Shown here: positions 35,168-44,248 of the stretch, in pieces
Layout: the number at the start of each line of letters is the position of its first letter
Position numbering within the stretch: the stretch's first letter is position 1
Assembly (NCBI RefSeq): GCF_020176955.2
Contig: NZ_JAIUCZ020000008.1
Location: 186,001 to 250,000 of the forward strand
Direction of reading: 5' to 3'
DNA from: Nocardia sp. alder85J
Lineage (GTDB): Bacteria > Actinomycetota > Actinomycetes > Mycobacteriales > Mycobacteriaceae
Length of the DNA stretch: 64,000 bases
The notes under the pieces: generated by a model
The model's database searches: none
Told to the model about the DNA's origin: nothing
The model's input: only the letters and a program-made list of their open reading frames with translations
Made by a program: the position numbers and the translations under genes

Positions 35168-36070
35168 TCAGATCCGGCTGTGATCCACCAGCGGCGTGCG
35201 CGGCCCGAACTTCGGCTTGCGCGCGAAACCCGCGACCTCCAGCAACCGCACCGCCCGATACCGATGCGGCCGCAACGGTTCCAGACAGCCGACCATCTCG
35301 TCGTCGTCGACCGCCCGCCCGAGCAACGTCCACCCCACGATCGACGCGAGATGAAAATCCCCCACCGACAACGCGTCCGGATCCCCCAGCGCACGCTGCG
35401 CGATCTCCGCCGCCGTCCACACCCCGATCCCCGGCACCACACACAACCGCCGCGCCGCCTCCGCATGCGTCATGGTCGCGGCCTGCTCGAGCTTGTCCGC
35501 CATCCGCGCGGCCAGCACGATCGTGCGGGACCGCTGCGGATCGACATTGGCACGGTGGTAGACCCAGGACGGAATGTGCCGCCAGGTGTCCGCATCCGGC
35601 GGCACCCGCATCGGCGCCGGCGTGGGCCCCGGCGCCGGCTCCCCGAACTTCCACACCAGCTGCCGCCACGACGCCCGCGCCGATATGGTGTGCACCCGCT
35701 GTTCCAGCACCGCGGGCACCAGTGCCTCGAAAACCAGCCCCGTACGCAGCATCCGCAACCCCGGAAACCGCCGATGCGCCTCCACGATCTTCGGATGCAC
35801 GGGCTCGAACCCCGACACGTCCTCGTCCAGACACAGCAACCCGGGCAACCCGTCCAGAAACTCCGAGGCCCCCGTCCCCCAGGCCCGCGCCGCCACCGCG
35901 CACGGCCCACTCTGCTCCAGCCGATAGGTGACCACCCCGCTGGCCATCCGTGCCGCCCGCCAGTGCCCCCCGTCCGCGGTGGTCCGATGACAGGGATCTC
36001 CGGCCCCCCGCCGCAGCGGCGCCAGCGTGTGCGCCAGGTCGACGGCCCGATCGGCCGTCACCGTCCGCAC
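35168..36070 (-). CDS. AlkA-type DNA-3-methyladenine glycosylase (HhH-GPD)
   Basis: About 300 residues from a GTG at 36070; the start is uncertain and GTG codons slightly upstream or downstream are possible. It excises alkylated bases in base-excision repair. The helix-hairpin-helix motif is CVVPGIGVWTAAEIA, followed by the catalytic Asp in LSVGDFHLA. The N-terminal part (LAPLRRGAGDPCHR) matches the actinobacterial version of the family. The gene is convergent with the ABC importer, only 6 bases between stops. Confidence 0.85.
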   Translation of the reverse strand: MRTVTADRAVDLAHTLAPLRRGAGDPCHRTTADGGHWRAARMASGVVTYRLEQSGPCAVAARAWGTGASEFLDGLPGLLCLDEDVSGFEPVHPKIVEAHRRFPGLRMLRTGLVFEALVPAVLEQRVHTISARASWRQLVWKFGEPAPGPTPAPMRVPPDADTWRHIPSWVYHRANVDPQRSRTIVLAARMADKLEQAATMTHAEAARRLCVVPGIGVWTAAEIAQRALGDPDALSVGDFHLASIVGWTLLGRAVDDDEMVGCLEPLRPHRYRAVRLLEVAGFARKPKFGPRTPLVDHSRI

Positions 36071-36614
36071 CGCACCGTCGCCGCTCCTCGATCCCACCGC
36101 CACATTCTGCGACCACCCCCCGCTGTGGGCCGCACCACCCCCACCCACGGATAACAGAAAGATCACGACCTCCGATGAACCTGATGTCCCACCCACCCCC
36201 GGGTGGCAAGCAACCACGAAGGAACGCCCATGATCACCACCATCCTCAACGCCCTGCTGAACGCCTGGGGCAGCGTCGCCGCCGGCAGCTCCGGCTACCA
36301 GATCCCCCCCGGCACCCTGCCCTTCGGCAGCTGACCCCCACCACCGGCCGCCGCGGCAGCCCCCATCCGGCCGCCTGGTCCCCTGGCCGCCCGGTGAAAG
36401 TTCGAAAGACCCCCGATCCGACCGAGGCCACCCCGACCCCAGCGCGGCTGCCGAACCCTGTCCCGCACCCAGGGCGGTTGCGGAAATGGCCGAACCAGAA
36501 CCCGCCGCGGCGAAGCGGAGGCCAAAACACCAGAACCCCTTGCCCTGAACCATCGTTGAGGTCTTAATGTCGGTGTCCACGGGTTGAACAACCCTGACGA
36601 GAGGGAGAAGGCGG
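36071..36614. other. Intergenic region with one tiny gene candidate and the ABC exporter promoter
   Basis: 544 bases. Apart from the 34-codon frame at 36230 I see no gene. Bases 36335-36530 are proline/arginine-rich in every frame. The stretch TTGAGGTCTTAATGTCGG around 36554 is a possible promoter for the ABC exporter. Confidence 0.4.
36230..36334 (+). CDS. Candidate 34-residue hydrophobic peptide
   Basis: ATG 36230 to TGA 36334, with AAGGAA 7 bases before the start. The product begins MITTILNALLNAWGSVAAG and ends in a flexible YQIPPGTLPFGS tail: a short amphipathic or hydrophobic helix plus a loop. No modification enzyme is adjacent, so there is no support for a ribosomal peptide product. 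Small size makes chance possible. Confidence 0.4.
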   Translation: MITTILNALLNAWGSVAAGSSGYQIPPGTLPFGS

Positions 36615-38495
36615 ATGGACATCGAGGCGGTCGCCCGCAACCAGCTGTACCGGGGAACCTACGCACCCTCCAGATCTCCGGCACTCACCCGAATCACCGC
36701 CCACCGAATGCTCGAGTTCGCCCGACCTCATCGCTTCTCATTGCTGGGATTCCTGGTCACCAGTGTCGCCTCGGCTCTGCTGGCAGTCGCCAATCCCGTG
36801 CTCGCGGGAAGGGTGGTCAACGACATCGTGGGTCGTACAGCCCCCGCCACGGTCGTGTCGCTGGCAGCGGTGATCGGACTGGTGGCCATAGCCGACGCCG
36901 GCCTGGGGATCATCATCCGCTGGCTGTCCGCGCGCATCGGCGAGGGACTCATCTTCGACCTGCGCACGGCCGTCTTCGACCACGTCCAGCAGATGCCCGT
37001 GGCCTTCTTCACCCGCACCCGCACCGGCGCCCTGGTGAGCCGTCTCAACAGCGACGTGATCGGCGCCCAGCGAGCCTTCGCCACCACCTTGTCCGGCGTG
37101 GTCACCAACCTGGTGACCCTCCTACTCACCCTGGCCGTCATGGTCCGCCTGTCCTGGCAGGTCACGGTCGTGGCGCTGATCCTGCTCCCCCTGTTCATGC
37201 TCCCGGCCCGCCGAACCGGCGTTCGCGCGGCCGTCATGTCCCGTGAAGCCAACCAACTGAACGCCGATATGAGCACTCAGATGACGGAACGCTTCTCCGC
37301 ACCCGGCGCCACCCTGGTGAAACTGTTCGGACGCCCGAACCTGGAATCCGACGCGTTCGCCCTGCGAGCTGCCCGAGTCCGCGACATCGGGGTGCGTACC
37401 ACGATGCTGCAAACCACCTTCATGACCGCACTGACGCTGGTCTCGGCACTGGCAGTGGCCTTGGTCTACGGCCTCGGCGGCTGGTACGCCCTACGCGGCC
37501 AACTGGACGCCGGCGCGGTGGTATCGCTGTCCCTGCTGCTGACCCGTTTGTATGCCCCGCTGACCGCACTGGCCGGGGCCCGGGTCGACATCATGTCGGC
37601 GCTGGTGAGCTTCGAGCGAGTCTTCGAGATCCTCGACCTGAAACCTCTGATCGCGCAGGCCCCGGACGCGGTGGAGGTTCCGCCCGGCCCGGTGACCGTG
37701 GAACTCGACGACGTGCGCTTCGGCTACCCGGCGGCCGACAAGGTGTCGCTGGCGTCCCTCGAAGATGTCGCCACCCTGGACACCCGCGGCGGTGACGAGG
37801 TACTGCACGGCATCTCGCTGCGCGCGGCCCCCGGCCGGATGATCGCCCTGGTCGGCTCCTCCGGCGCAGGCAAATCGACCATCGCCCAACTGGTTTCACG
37901 CCTGTACGACGTGGACTCCGGCGCGGTGCGGCTGAACGGCGTGGACGTCCGCCGACTGACCACCCGCTCACTCCAGGACACCGTCGGCCTGGTCACCCAG
38001 GACGGCCACCTGTTCCACGAGACGATCCGCGCCAACCTGCAACTCGCGCGACCGGAAGCCACCGAGCCCGACCTCTGGGACGCCCTGCGCCGAGCCCGCC
38101 TGTCCGATCTGATCGAAAGCCTGCCCGACGGCCTGGACACCGTGGTCGGCGAACGCGGCTACCGCCTCTCCGGCGGCGAACGCCAGCGTCTCACCATCGC
38201 CCGCCTACTGCTGAAACAACCACGCGTGGTCGTCCTGGACGAGGCCACCGCAGCCCTGGACGCCACCTCCGAGGCAGCCGTCCAGGAAGCACTGACCGAG
38301 GCCCTGACCGGGCGCACCGCCCTGGTCATCGCGCACCGCCTGGCCACCATCCGCAACGCCGACGAGATCCTGGTGGTGGAAGCGGGCCGCATCGTCGAGC
38401 ACGGCTCACACACCCAACTGCTGGCCGCCGGCGGCCGCTACGCCGAGCTCTACACCACCCAGTTCGCCGACGACCCGGAACCGGCAGTGGCCTGA
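36615..38495 (+). CDS. ABC exporter, fused membrane and ATPase domains
   Basis: 626 residues from the ATG at 36615 behind a GAGGGAGAAGG ribosome site. The six-helix membrane domain covers about residues 35-330; the ATPase domain follows with Walker A GSSGAGKST, Q-loop LVTQDGHLF, signature RLSGGERQR, Walker B VVVLDEATAALD and H-loop IAHRL. A type IV half-transporter that would work as homodimer. A small insertion (LASLEDVATLDTRGGDE) sits at the start of the ATPase domain. Substrate unknown; drug or lipid export is usual for the family. The SnoaL-like stub follows 93 bases downstream. Confidence 0.92.
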   Translation: MDIEAVARNQLYRGTYAPSRSPALTRITAHRMLEFARPHRFSLLGFLVTSVASALLAVANPVLAGRVVNDIVGRTAPATVVSLAAVIGLVAIADAGLGIIIRWLSARIGEGLIFDLRTAVFDHVQQMPVAFFTRTRTGALVSRLNSDVIGAQRAFATTLSGVVTNLVTLLLTLAVMVRLSWQVTVVALILLPLFMLPARRTGVRAAVMSREANQLNADMSTQMTERFSAPGATLVKLFGRPNLESDAFALRAARVRDIGVRTTMLQTTFMTALTLVSALAVALVYGLGGWYALRGQLDAGAVVSLSLLLTRLYAPLTALAGARVDIMSALVSFERVFEILDLKPLIAQAPDAVEVPPGPVTVELDDVRFGYPAADKVSLASLEDVATLDTRGGDEVLHGISLRAAPGRMIALVGSSGAGKSTIAQLVSRLYDVDSGAVRLNGVDVRRLTTRSLQDTVGLVTQDGHLFHETIRANLQLARPEATEPDLWDALRRARLSDLIESLPDGLDTVVGERGYRLSGGERQRLTIARLLLKQPRVVVLDEATAALDATSEAAVQEALTEALTGRTALVIAHRLATIRNADEILVVEAGRIVEHGSHTQLLAAGGRYAELYTTQFADDPEPAVA

Positions 38496-38588
38496 ATTCC
38501 CCTGGGATTCAGGCATATTCGGCTCTCGAACCCGACGTAACGTCAGACTCCAGCGTTGGTGGTGCCCATCGACCGGAGGAGAATTCCG

Positions 38589-38660
38589 ATGAGCACCACC
38601 GGGCGAAGCCTGTCCGACCGTACCGAGATCATCGACCTGCTGTCGCAGCACACGGATCGT
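38589..38660 (+). pseudogene. Truncated start of a SnoaL/NTF2-like gene
   Basis: An intact ribosome site (GGAGGAG, 8 bases before ATG 38589) leads into MSTTGRSLSDRTEIIDLLSQ, which matches the N-terminal helix of SnoaL-like proteins. After about 24 codons the frame turns into arginine/proline-rich text that is the antisense of the neighbouring MFS gene, whose stop lies at 38629-38631, inside the stub. The body of the gene (over 100 codons) is missing, consistent with a deletion joining it to the MFS 3' end. Confidence 0.6.
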
Positions 38661-39840
38661 GCACGGACGCCGGGATGTCCGCGGCGGAACCGGGTGGCCC
38701 GTGCCGCTCGGCCACCGCCGACCAGCCGACCACGCCGAGGGCGGCCGTCGCGAGCGCGACGCAGATCCAGGCGACCACCGGATAGTCGAATCCGGCGCCG
38801 AGCGCGAGCCCGCCCAGCCACGGTCCCACGGTGATACCGACGTTGAACGACACCACGTTCCCGGCGGCGGCCAGCGTCGGCGCCGCCGGGGCGAGCAGGA
38901 AGACCCGGCTGTTCAGCACCGGATTGGTGACGAAACCGAAGACGCCCAACAGGAATACCAGCGGAATCACCACGATCGCGTGATGTGCGGTCCCGGCCAG
39001 CGCAGCGGCGGTCAGTACCAGCCCCGTGACGCCCACGGCGAGGGTACGAGTGGGATGAGCATCGGCGACCCGGCCGCCGAGCAGCACGCCCAGCAACATT
39101 CCGACGCCGTATCCGCCCAGCACCACGGGCACCCAGCCCGCCGGCAACCGCGTGGTCGTGGTCAGCAGCGCGCCGAGATAGCCGAAGACCGCCAGCCCGG
39201 CGCCGGTGGCGAGCATCGTCGTCCCGTACAGCCGTACCACCGGACCCGTTGCCAGCGCCCGTAATTCGGTCCGCACCCGGGGCGGCGCGGCGGGCCGTCC
39301 GTGCGGTACGACGATCAGCACCCCGAACGCCACCAGCCCCGACGCCACCGCGACGCCCCAGAACGCCGACCGCCACCCCCACAGCTGACCGGCCCAGGTC
39401 CCCAGCGGCAGGCCGACGACGCTGGCCAGGGTGAGCCCACCGGCCACGACACTCATCGCCCGGGCGCGCGCCGTCGCGGGCACCGCGGCGACCGCACCGG
39501 CGGCGGCCACCGACCAGAACCCGGCGTAGACGAAGGCGGCCACCACCCGGGTCCCGAACAGCACCGCATACGAATCCGTCAGGGCCGCAACGATATGCGC
39601 GGCGACGAAGATCGCCATGAAGGTGAGCAGCGCGGCCCGCCGGGACCAGCGGGCCGTGAGAATCGCGAGAATCGGTGCCCCGAACAGCATTCCGATCGCG
39701 AAGGCGGAGATCAGCAGGCCCGCCCGGGGCACGGTGACCCCGAGGTCGCCCGCGATTGCGGTGAGCAGCCCGGCGAGCATGAGTTCCGAGGTGCCCTGCG
39801 CGAAGATCGCCAGGCCGAGTGCGTAGACGACCAGCGGCAT
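38629..39840 (-). CDS. MFS drug-efflux transporter (chloramphenicol-resistance-like)
   Basis: 403 residues from the ATG at 39840, with AGGAGG 6 bases upstream. Twelve membrane helices. The start MPLVVYALGLAIFAQGTSEL resembles Cmx/CmlR-type exporters, and RVVAAFVYAGFWSVAA fits the conserved helix-5 antiporter region. Likely a proton-driven exporter of a small drug. The last 20 residues after HGPPGSAAD run into the SnoaL-like stub and may not be the native C-terminus. It is controlled by the upstream TetR gene, judging by the shared operator sequence. Confidence 0.88.
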   Translation of the reverse strand: MPLVVYALGLAIFAQGTSELMLAGLLTAIAGDLGVTVPRAGLLISAFAIGMLFGAPILAILTARWSRRAALLTFMAIFVAAHIVAALTDSYAVLFGTRVVAAFVYAGFWSVAAAGAVAAVPATARARAMSVVAGGLTLASVVGLPLGTWAGQLWGWRSAFWGVAVASGLVAFGVLIVVPHGRPAAPPRVRTELRALATGPVVRLYGTTMLATGAGLAVFGYLGALLTTTTRLPAGWVPVVLGGYGVGMLLGVLLGGRVADAHPTRTLAVGVTGLVLTAAALAGTAHHAIVVIPLVFLLGVFGFVTNPVLNSRVFLLAPAAPTLAAAGNVVSFNVGITVGPWLGGLALGAGFDYPVVAWICVALATAALGVVGWSAVAERHGPPGSAADIPASVHDPCAATAGR

Positions 39841-39852
39841 CGGATTCCTCCT

Positions 39853-39876
39853 GTTTTGGATCAATCAGTTCAAAAT
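39853..39876. promoter_or_regulatory. TetR-type operator upstream of the MFS gene
   Basis: GTTTTGGA, 8 bases, TTCAAAAT: an imperfect inverted repeat 12 bases upstream of the MFS start codon. It shares the left arm and the spacing with the perfect palindrome at 40516, in front of the TetR gene, so both should bind the same repressor. Confidence 0.75.
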
Positions 39877-39925
39877 AGGTGCGCACGAAACGCACCGGCC
39901 GACAACGAATTCCGGGCCGAACCGC

Positions 39926-40498
39926 TCAGAGGGCGGCCAGCGCGACCTCGGCGATCGCGGCCAGGGTGGCCCGATCCGCTCCACCCCGTGCGGCCACCTG
40001 CATCCCGCCGATGGTCGCGACCACGAACTGCGCCAGATCGGCCGGATCACGTTCGGCCGCAATCTCCCCCGCCTGTTGCCCGGCGACCAGAGCGGTGGTC
40101 AGCGCCGCCAGCCGCCGGTGCAGATCCGCCTGCAACAACCGCGCCACCTCCGGATCCCGTTGCCCCAGTTCGACAGTGGCGTTCACGACCAGGCAGCCGA
40201 GCGGGTCGCCGGCCGCGGCGTCGACCACCCGGTACAGCAACGCCCGGATCTTCTCCCGCGCGGACCCGGGCCCGTCCAGCAGCGCGAAGGTCTCGGCGTT
40301 CCGATCCGCCATGTACCGCCGCAGCGCCCGCTCGAACAGATCCCGCTTGCTCCGGAATGTGTTGTAGATGCTGCTGCGCCCCAGACTCGTTGCCGTACAG
40401 AGCTGCTGCGTCGACACCCCGTCGTATCCGGCGATCCAGAACGCCCGCATCGCCGCCGCGACGGCGCCCTCCTCGTCGAACTGCCGGGGTCGCGCCAT
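39926..40498 (-). CDS. TetR/AcrR-family repressor of the adjacent MFS gene
   Basis: 190 residues from the ATG at 40498. The DNA-binding domain is typical: AFWIAGYDGVSTQQLCTATS and GRSSIYNTFRSKRDLFERAL within the first 60 residues. The C-terminal ligand domain fits the TetR_C group found in regulators of small-molecule efflux or detoxification. The MFS gene follows on the same strand after 85 bases. Matching operators stand before both genes, pointing to autoregulation and MFS repression. Confidence 0.9.
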   Translation of the reverse strand: MARPRQFDEEGAVAAAMRAFWIAGYDGVSTQQLCTATSLGRSSIYNTFRSKRDLFERALRRYMADRNAETFALLDGPGSAREKIRALLYRVVDAAAGDPLGCLVVNATVELGQRDPEVARLLQADLHRRLAALTTALVAGQQAGEIAAERDPADLAQFVVATIGGMQVAARGGADRATLAAIAEVALAAL

Positions 40499-40515
40499 GC
40501 CGCCTACCCTACCAA

Positions 40516-40539
40516 GTTTTGGATAGAACAGTCCAAAAC
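40516..40539. promoter_or_regulatory. TetR autoregulatory operator
   Basis: GTTTTGGA, 8 bases, TCCAAAAC: a perfect 8-bp inverted repeat 17 bases upstream of the TetR start codon. Its left arm is identical to that of the site in front of the MFS gene. Confidence 0.8.
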
Positions 40540-40547
40540 AAGAGGAT

Positions 40548-41621
40548 TCAGCGCCGGGGCGAGGTGACGTCCGGTTGCGAGGTCGCCTTCACCGTCGCCA
40601 GCACCGGCGTGGTCTCCAGGGTGTGCACGGCGTCCAGGGCGCCGAGGCGCTGGGTCAGATAGGTGTGCAGCGCCGCCGGATCCGGGCACAGCGCTTCGGC
40701 CACCAGATTGGTGCGTCCGGTGGTGGCGGCGACGAAGGCCAGCTCCGGATGCTGGGACAAGGTGTGCCCGACCTCGTCCAGCCGCCCCGGCACCACGGCC
40801 GCCCACAGCAGGGCCCGAGTGGTGATGCCCAGTGACCGGTCGTCCAGCTCGACATCGAAATACAGTGCGCCACCGGCCCGCAACTCCCCCATCCGCCGAG
40901 CCACCGTCGTGGCCGACCACCCGGTGGCGGCCGCCAGATCCGCGAGTGTCGTCCGGCCGTCGGCCCGCAGTGCCGCAAACAAGGCAGCATCCGCGGGCCC
41001 TGCCACCCGACCCGCTGCCGCCGGTGTGGGATCGGCGGAGGACACCGGCCCGGCCGTACCGCCGGAACGGGTGCCCGGCGCGGTGCGTCCGGTCGCTCCA
41101 CCGGTTTCCGCTCCGGAGTCGTCGGGCGCCAGCAGTTCTCGTTGTTGCTCGGGGCCGAGCTGACGTAACCGGCCGGGCCAGGCGGTGGCGCCACCGAGGT
41201 AGGTGTGCAGGACGTAGTGGGCGGAGATGCCGGTGATCGCCGAGGTGCGCGGCAGGTCGTGCAGCAGCAGGGCGGGGGTGTCCGGTCCGGGCGCGTCCAC
41301 GATGAGGAACACTTCGGTGCCGCCGGAGGTGAGCATCACCCACGAGGTCTCCGGCCGGCGCGACAGCGCCTGCGCCAGCCGCTGTCCCGCGGCGGGGGTG
41401 CAGGTGAGGCGCAGCAGCCATTGGGCGCCGCCGGTCCGGCCCGGATCGGGCAGGCCGACGACGCGCAGCCCGGCCCCGGCCCGCAGCCGCCGGTAGCGGC
41501 GCGCGACCGTCTGCGTCGACACCCCGAGCACCTCGCCGATCCGGTTGAAGGGGGCCCGGCCGTCGAGGTGCAGGGCATGGATCAGGCCGCGGTCCGTCTC
41601 GTCCAGCATGGAATCAATCAT
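40548..41621 (-). CDS. Lrp/AsnC-family regulator with two AsnC-type halves
   Basis: 357 residues from ATG 41621; ATG 41609 is an equally good start. Two helix-turn-helix units are visible: LDGRAPFNRIGEVLGVSTQT near residue 20 and DGRTTLADLAAATGWSATTV near 220, each followed by a RAM-like ligand region. The linker between the halves (about 165-210) is rich in Gly, Thr, Ala. Double Lrp proteins of this kind are common in actinobacteria. It diverges from the NmrA-like gene, its probable target (inference). Confidence 0.85.
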   Translation of the reverse strand: MIDSMLDETDRGLIHALHLDGRAPFNRIGEVLGVSTQTVARRYRRLRAGAGLRVVGLPDPGRTGGAQWLLRLTCTPAAGQRLAQALSRRPETSWVMLTSGGTEVFLIVDAPGPDTPALLLHDLPRTSAITGISAHYVLHTYLGGATAWPGRLRQLGPEQQRELLAPDDSGAETGGATGRTAPGTRSGGTAGPVSSADPTPAAAGRVAGPADAALFAALRADGRTTLADLAAATGWSATTVARRMGELRAGGALYFDVELDDRSLGITTRALLWAAVVPGRLDEVGHTLSQHPELAFVAATTGRTNLVAEALCPDPAALHTYLTQRLGALDAVHTLETTPVLATVKATSQPDVTSPRR

Positions 41622-41751
41622 GCGATATCGACGGTGGTACGGAAAATATCGGCGGGATCACCGTGCTCGATGGATCACCGGCCGCGACCGCTCGCACCCT
41701 GGTCGTGGGCTGCGGAACATCCCGCGGCCGGTACGGAGAGGAATTCCCAGG

Positions 41752-42597
41752 ATTCTCGTGACGGGTGCGACCGGAACCGTCGGACGCGCGCTGGTCGAGC
41801 AGTTGCGCGCGGCGGACCTGCCCGTGCGCGCGGTGACCCGCCGCCCGGAGCAGGCCGGATTACCGGCCGGAGTGGAGGTGGTCCGGGCCGATCTCGACGA
41901 ACCGGACAGCCTCACCCCCGCACTGGCCGGGGCCGACGCCGTCTTCCTGCTGTCCACCGGACCGGATCTGGCCCGCCACGATGCCCACGTCGCGAAGGCA
42001 GCGGCGGCGGCCGGGGCGGGCCGGATCGTCAAGCTGTCGTCGGGGCGGTCCGGCGATCCGGCCGCCACCGATCCGATCCCGAACTGGCACCGGGCCGGGG
42101 AACAGGCGGTGCGCGACAGCGGCGTGCCGTGGACGATCGTGCGGCCCTTGGGTTTCATGGCCAACGCGCTGCACTGGGCGCCGACGATCCGGGACCGGGA
42201 CACCGTGTACGCACCGTACGGCCAGGGTCGCATCGCCGTCATCGCACCCGAGGACATCGCGGCGGTCGCGGTGCGCGCGCTGACCGAGCCGGGCCATCTG
42301 GGCCGCACCTACACGCTCAGCGGTCCGCAACCGCTGTCACCGGGGGAGCAGACCGAGATCCTCGCCGAGGTGCTCGGCCGGCCGCTGCACTATGTGGAGA
42401 CCTCGCCGGAACAGGCCCGCACGGCCCTGGTGCACTTCGGGGTCGACGCGGAGATGGCCGACGCCATCATGGCGCTGCGGGCCACCGCACTGGAGTCGTT
42501 CACCTCGATCGTGCATCCGACGGTGGAACAGGTGACCGGGCGGCCCGCGCGCGGCTTCGCCCGGTGGGCGCAGGCACATCGGCCCGAATTCGCCTGA
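41752..42597 (+). CDS. NmrA-like NAD(P)-binding protein, start codon unclear
   Basis: About 281 residues. The Rossmann motif RILVTGATGTVGRALVEQL starts the protein, then KLSSGRSGDP and the WTIVRPLGFMANALHW region typical of NmrA/HSCARG-like atypical short-chain dehydrogenases. The reading frame has no ATG, GTG or TTG between ATG 41620 (which would add 44 basic residues and overlap the divergent regulator) and GTG 41758 (which would remove the first strand). An ATT at 41752 has GAGAGG about 10 bases upstream and fits family length. Function is probably a redox sensor or NAD(P)H-dependent reductase. Confidence 0.8.
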   Translation: MLVTGATGTVGRALVEQLRAADLPVRAVTRRPEQAGLPAGVEVVRADLDEPDSLTPALAGADAVFLLSTGPDLARHDAHVAKAAAAAGAGRIVKLSSGRSGDPAATDPIPNWHRAGEQAVRDSGVPWTIVRPLGFMANALHWAPTIRDRDTVYAPYGQGRIAVIAPEDIAAVAVRALTEPGHLGRTYTLSGPQPLSPGEQTEILAEVLGRPLHYVETSPEQARTALVHFGVDAEMADAIMALRATALESFTSIVHPTVEQVTGRPARGFARWAQAHRPEFA

Positions 42598-42696
42598 GCC
42601 CCCGAGGAAACCGATCATGCGACCGCGCTGAGGGCCGCCACGACCCGGGGCGGCGAATCGTCCACATCGATCCCGAGTGCGTCGATATCGCTCACC

Positions 42697-43959
42697 TCAC
42701 GCGCTCACCGGCTGCGGCGTCGGGGTCGCAGGCACGCTGCGCAGCAGCAGGGGCGTGGCCAGCATGGCGACCCCGGCGACCGCGAGCGCCGTGCGCACGC
42801 CGGTCGCCGAGGCGAGCCCGCCGAACACCATCGTCAGGGCCGCGATGGACAGGTTGCTGGTCACCGACCACGAGGACAGGGTGCGCGCCGCGAGCTCCCT
42901 GGGGGTCTGTTCGAGGCGATAGGCGGCGAAGATCGGAATGAAGACACCGCAGCTGGTGACCAGTCCGAACTGCACGGCGATGACGAGCGCGAGGCCGGGC
43001 ACGCCGCGGGGGACGAAGGCCAGGCCGATGATCCAGAACGCGCGCAGCACGCCGGCGGCGATCATGATCCTGTGCCGGCCGAACCGCCGCGCGAGCGGGG
43101 CCGCGCTGCGGGCGCCGATCAGTCCGCCGACGCACGGTGCGGCGAAGGCCAGGCTGTACTGCCACGGCGCGAAGCCGAGCTGGCGGAGCATGAGCACGGC
43201 TATCAGCGGCTCGCCGGCCATGATGAGTCCGTTGCACAGATTCGTGTTGAACAGCAGCGGGCGCAGCGACGGATGAGACAGGATGTGCCGCCAGCCGTCG
43301 AGCAGATCCCCGACGCGCAGCCCCGGCGTGGCCGGATGGCCGGGGTGCGGTTCACCTCGACCGATCGCGGAGATGCCCAGCGCGGACAGCAGATAGCTGA
43401 TCGCGTCGACCGCCATGGTGACGACCGGGCCGAAGATCCCGATCGCCGCGCCGCCGAGCGGCGGACCGATGATCACCGAGGTCCAGTTGGTTGCCTCGAA
43501 CCGTCCGGTGGCGACGATCAGATTCTGCTCGGGCACAAGCGTTTTCAGATAGGCGCCGCTGGCCGCGTTGAAGGCGATCTTGGCGGTGGCCACCAGCACC
43601 ACCACGAGCAGCAGGTGGGTATAGGTCAGGATGCCCAGGAGGTAGGCGGCCGGGATGCTCAGCATCGCGGCGAAGCGGCCCACATCCATCGCGATCATCA
43701 CCGGCCGCTTGCGACGCGCCTCCACCCAGGGCGCCAGCGGCACCGCCAGCACCGCACCCACGGCCAGCCCCGCTGCGGGCAGCGCCGACACCGCCGCCGG
43801 TCCCGCGTGCAGCGCGAGTACGGCGACGATCGAAAATGCCCCGAGCCCGAACCCGGATCCGTAAGCGCCGACGGCATACGCGGCCCACAGCCACCGGAAC
43901 TCCCGGCCCAGTTCCGGTCCCCGCACAGCCGCCCGCAGCGTTCTCGTTCCCCATGCCAT
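42697..43959 (-). CDS. MFS transporter (EntS/DHA3-like)
   Basis: 420 residues from the ATG at 43959; no good ribosome site. Twelve helices, beginning FRWLWAAYAVGAYGSGFGLGAF. The sequence VPEQNLIVATGRFEATNW and the later FGRHRIMIAAG fit the MFS_3 group, which includes siderophore and macrolide exporters. The substrate is unknown. Convergent with the NmrA-like gene and divergent from the LysR regulator. Confidence 0.85.
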   Translation of the reverse strand: MAWGTRTLRAAVRGPELGREFRWLWAAYAVGAYGSGFGLGAFSIVAVLALHAGPAAVSALPAAGLAVGAVLAVPLAPWVEARRKRPVMIAMDVGRFAAMLSIPAAYLLGILTYTHLLLVVVLVATAKIAFNAASGAYLKTLVPEQNLIVATGRFEATNWTSVIIGPPLGGAAIGIFGPVVTMAVDAISYLLSALGISAIGRGEPHPGHPATPGLRVGDLLDGWRHILSHPSLRPLLFNTNLCNGLIMAGEPLIAVLMLRQLGFAPWQYSLAFAAPCVGGLIGARSAAPLARRFGRHRIMIAAGVLRAFWIIGLAFVPRGVPGLALVIAVQFGLVTSCGVFIPIFAAYRLEQTPRELAARTLSSWSVTSNLSIAALTMVFGGLASATGVRTALAVAGVAMLATPLLLRSVPATPTPQPVSA

Positions 43960-44248
43960 GGGAGGTGATCAAAGCGGACGCCGGACCATCGGACAAACAA
44001 CCGGCCGTTCCGGGTACACAACCAGCAGTTGTCCAGTGAGGCCGGAATCGGGACAGTGCGGCCGGAGCGGTGACGCGTCCGGGCGTGTCGCGGCCCTGGT
44101 CGAATATCCCTGAACGCTAACGGTTTTCGGTGCGAAATCCGGTCCGCGACCTTACGGCGCGCCGGGACGCCCGATCCCGTACCGGAGCTTCGGGTGCGTT
44201 ATCCTCCACAACCAACTACGCACGGATGCGGTGTTCGAGGGAGGTGGA

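Noticed and set aside
44041..44248. Inverted-repeat operator between the MFS and LysR genes
   Set aside because: GGACAA / TTGTCC pieces near 43993 and 44030 are short, widely spaced and lack the T-N11-A pattern expected for a LysR site, so no operator is claimed.
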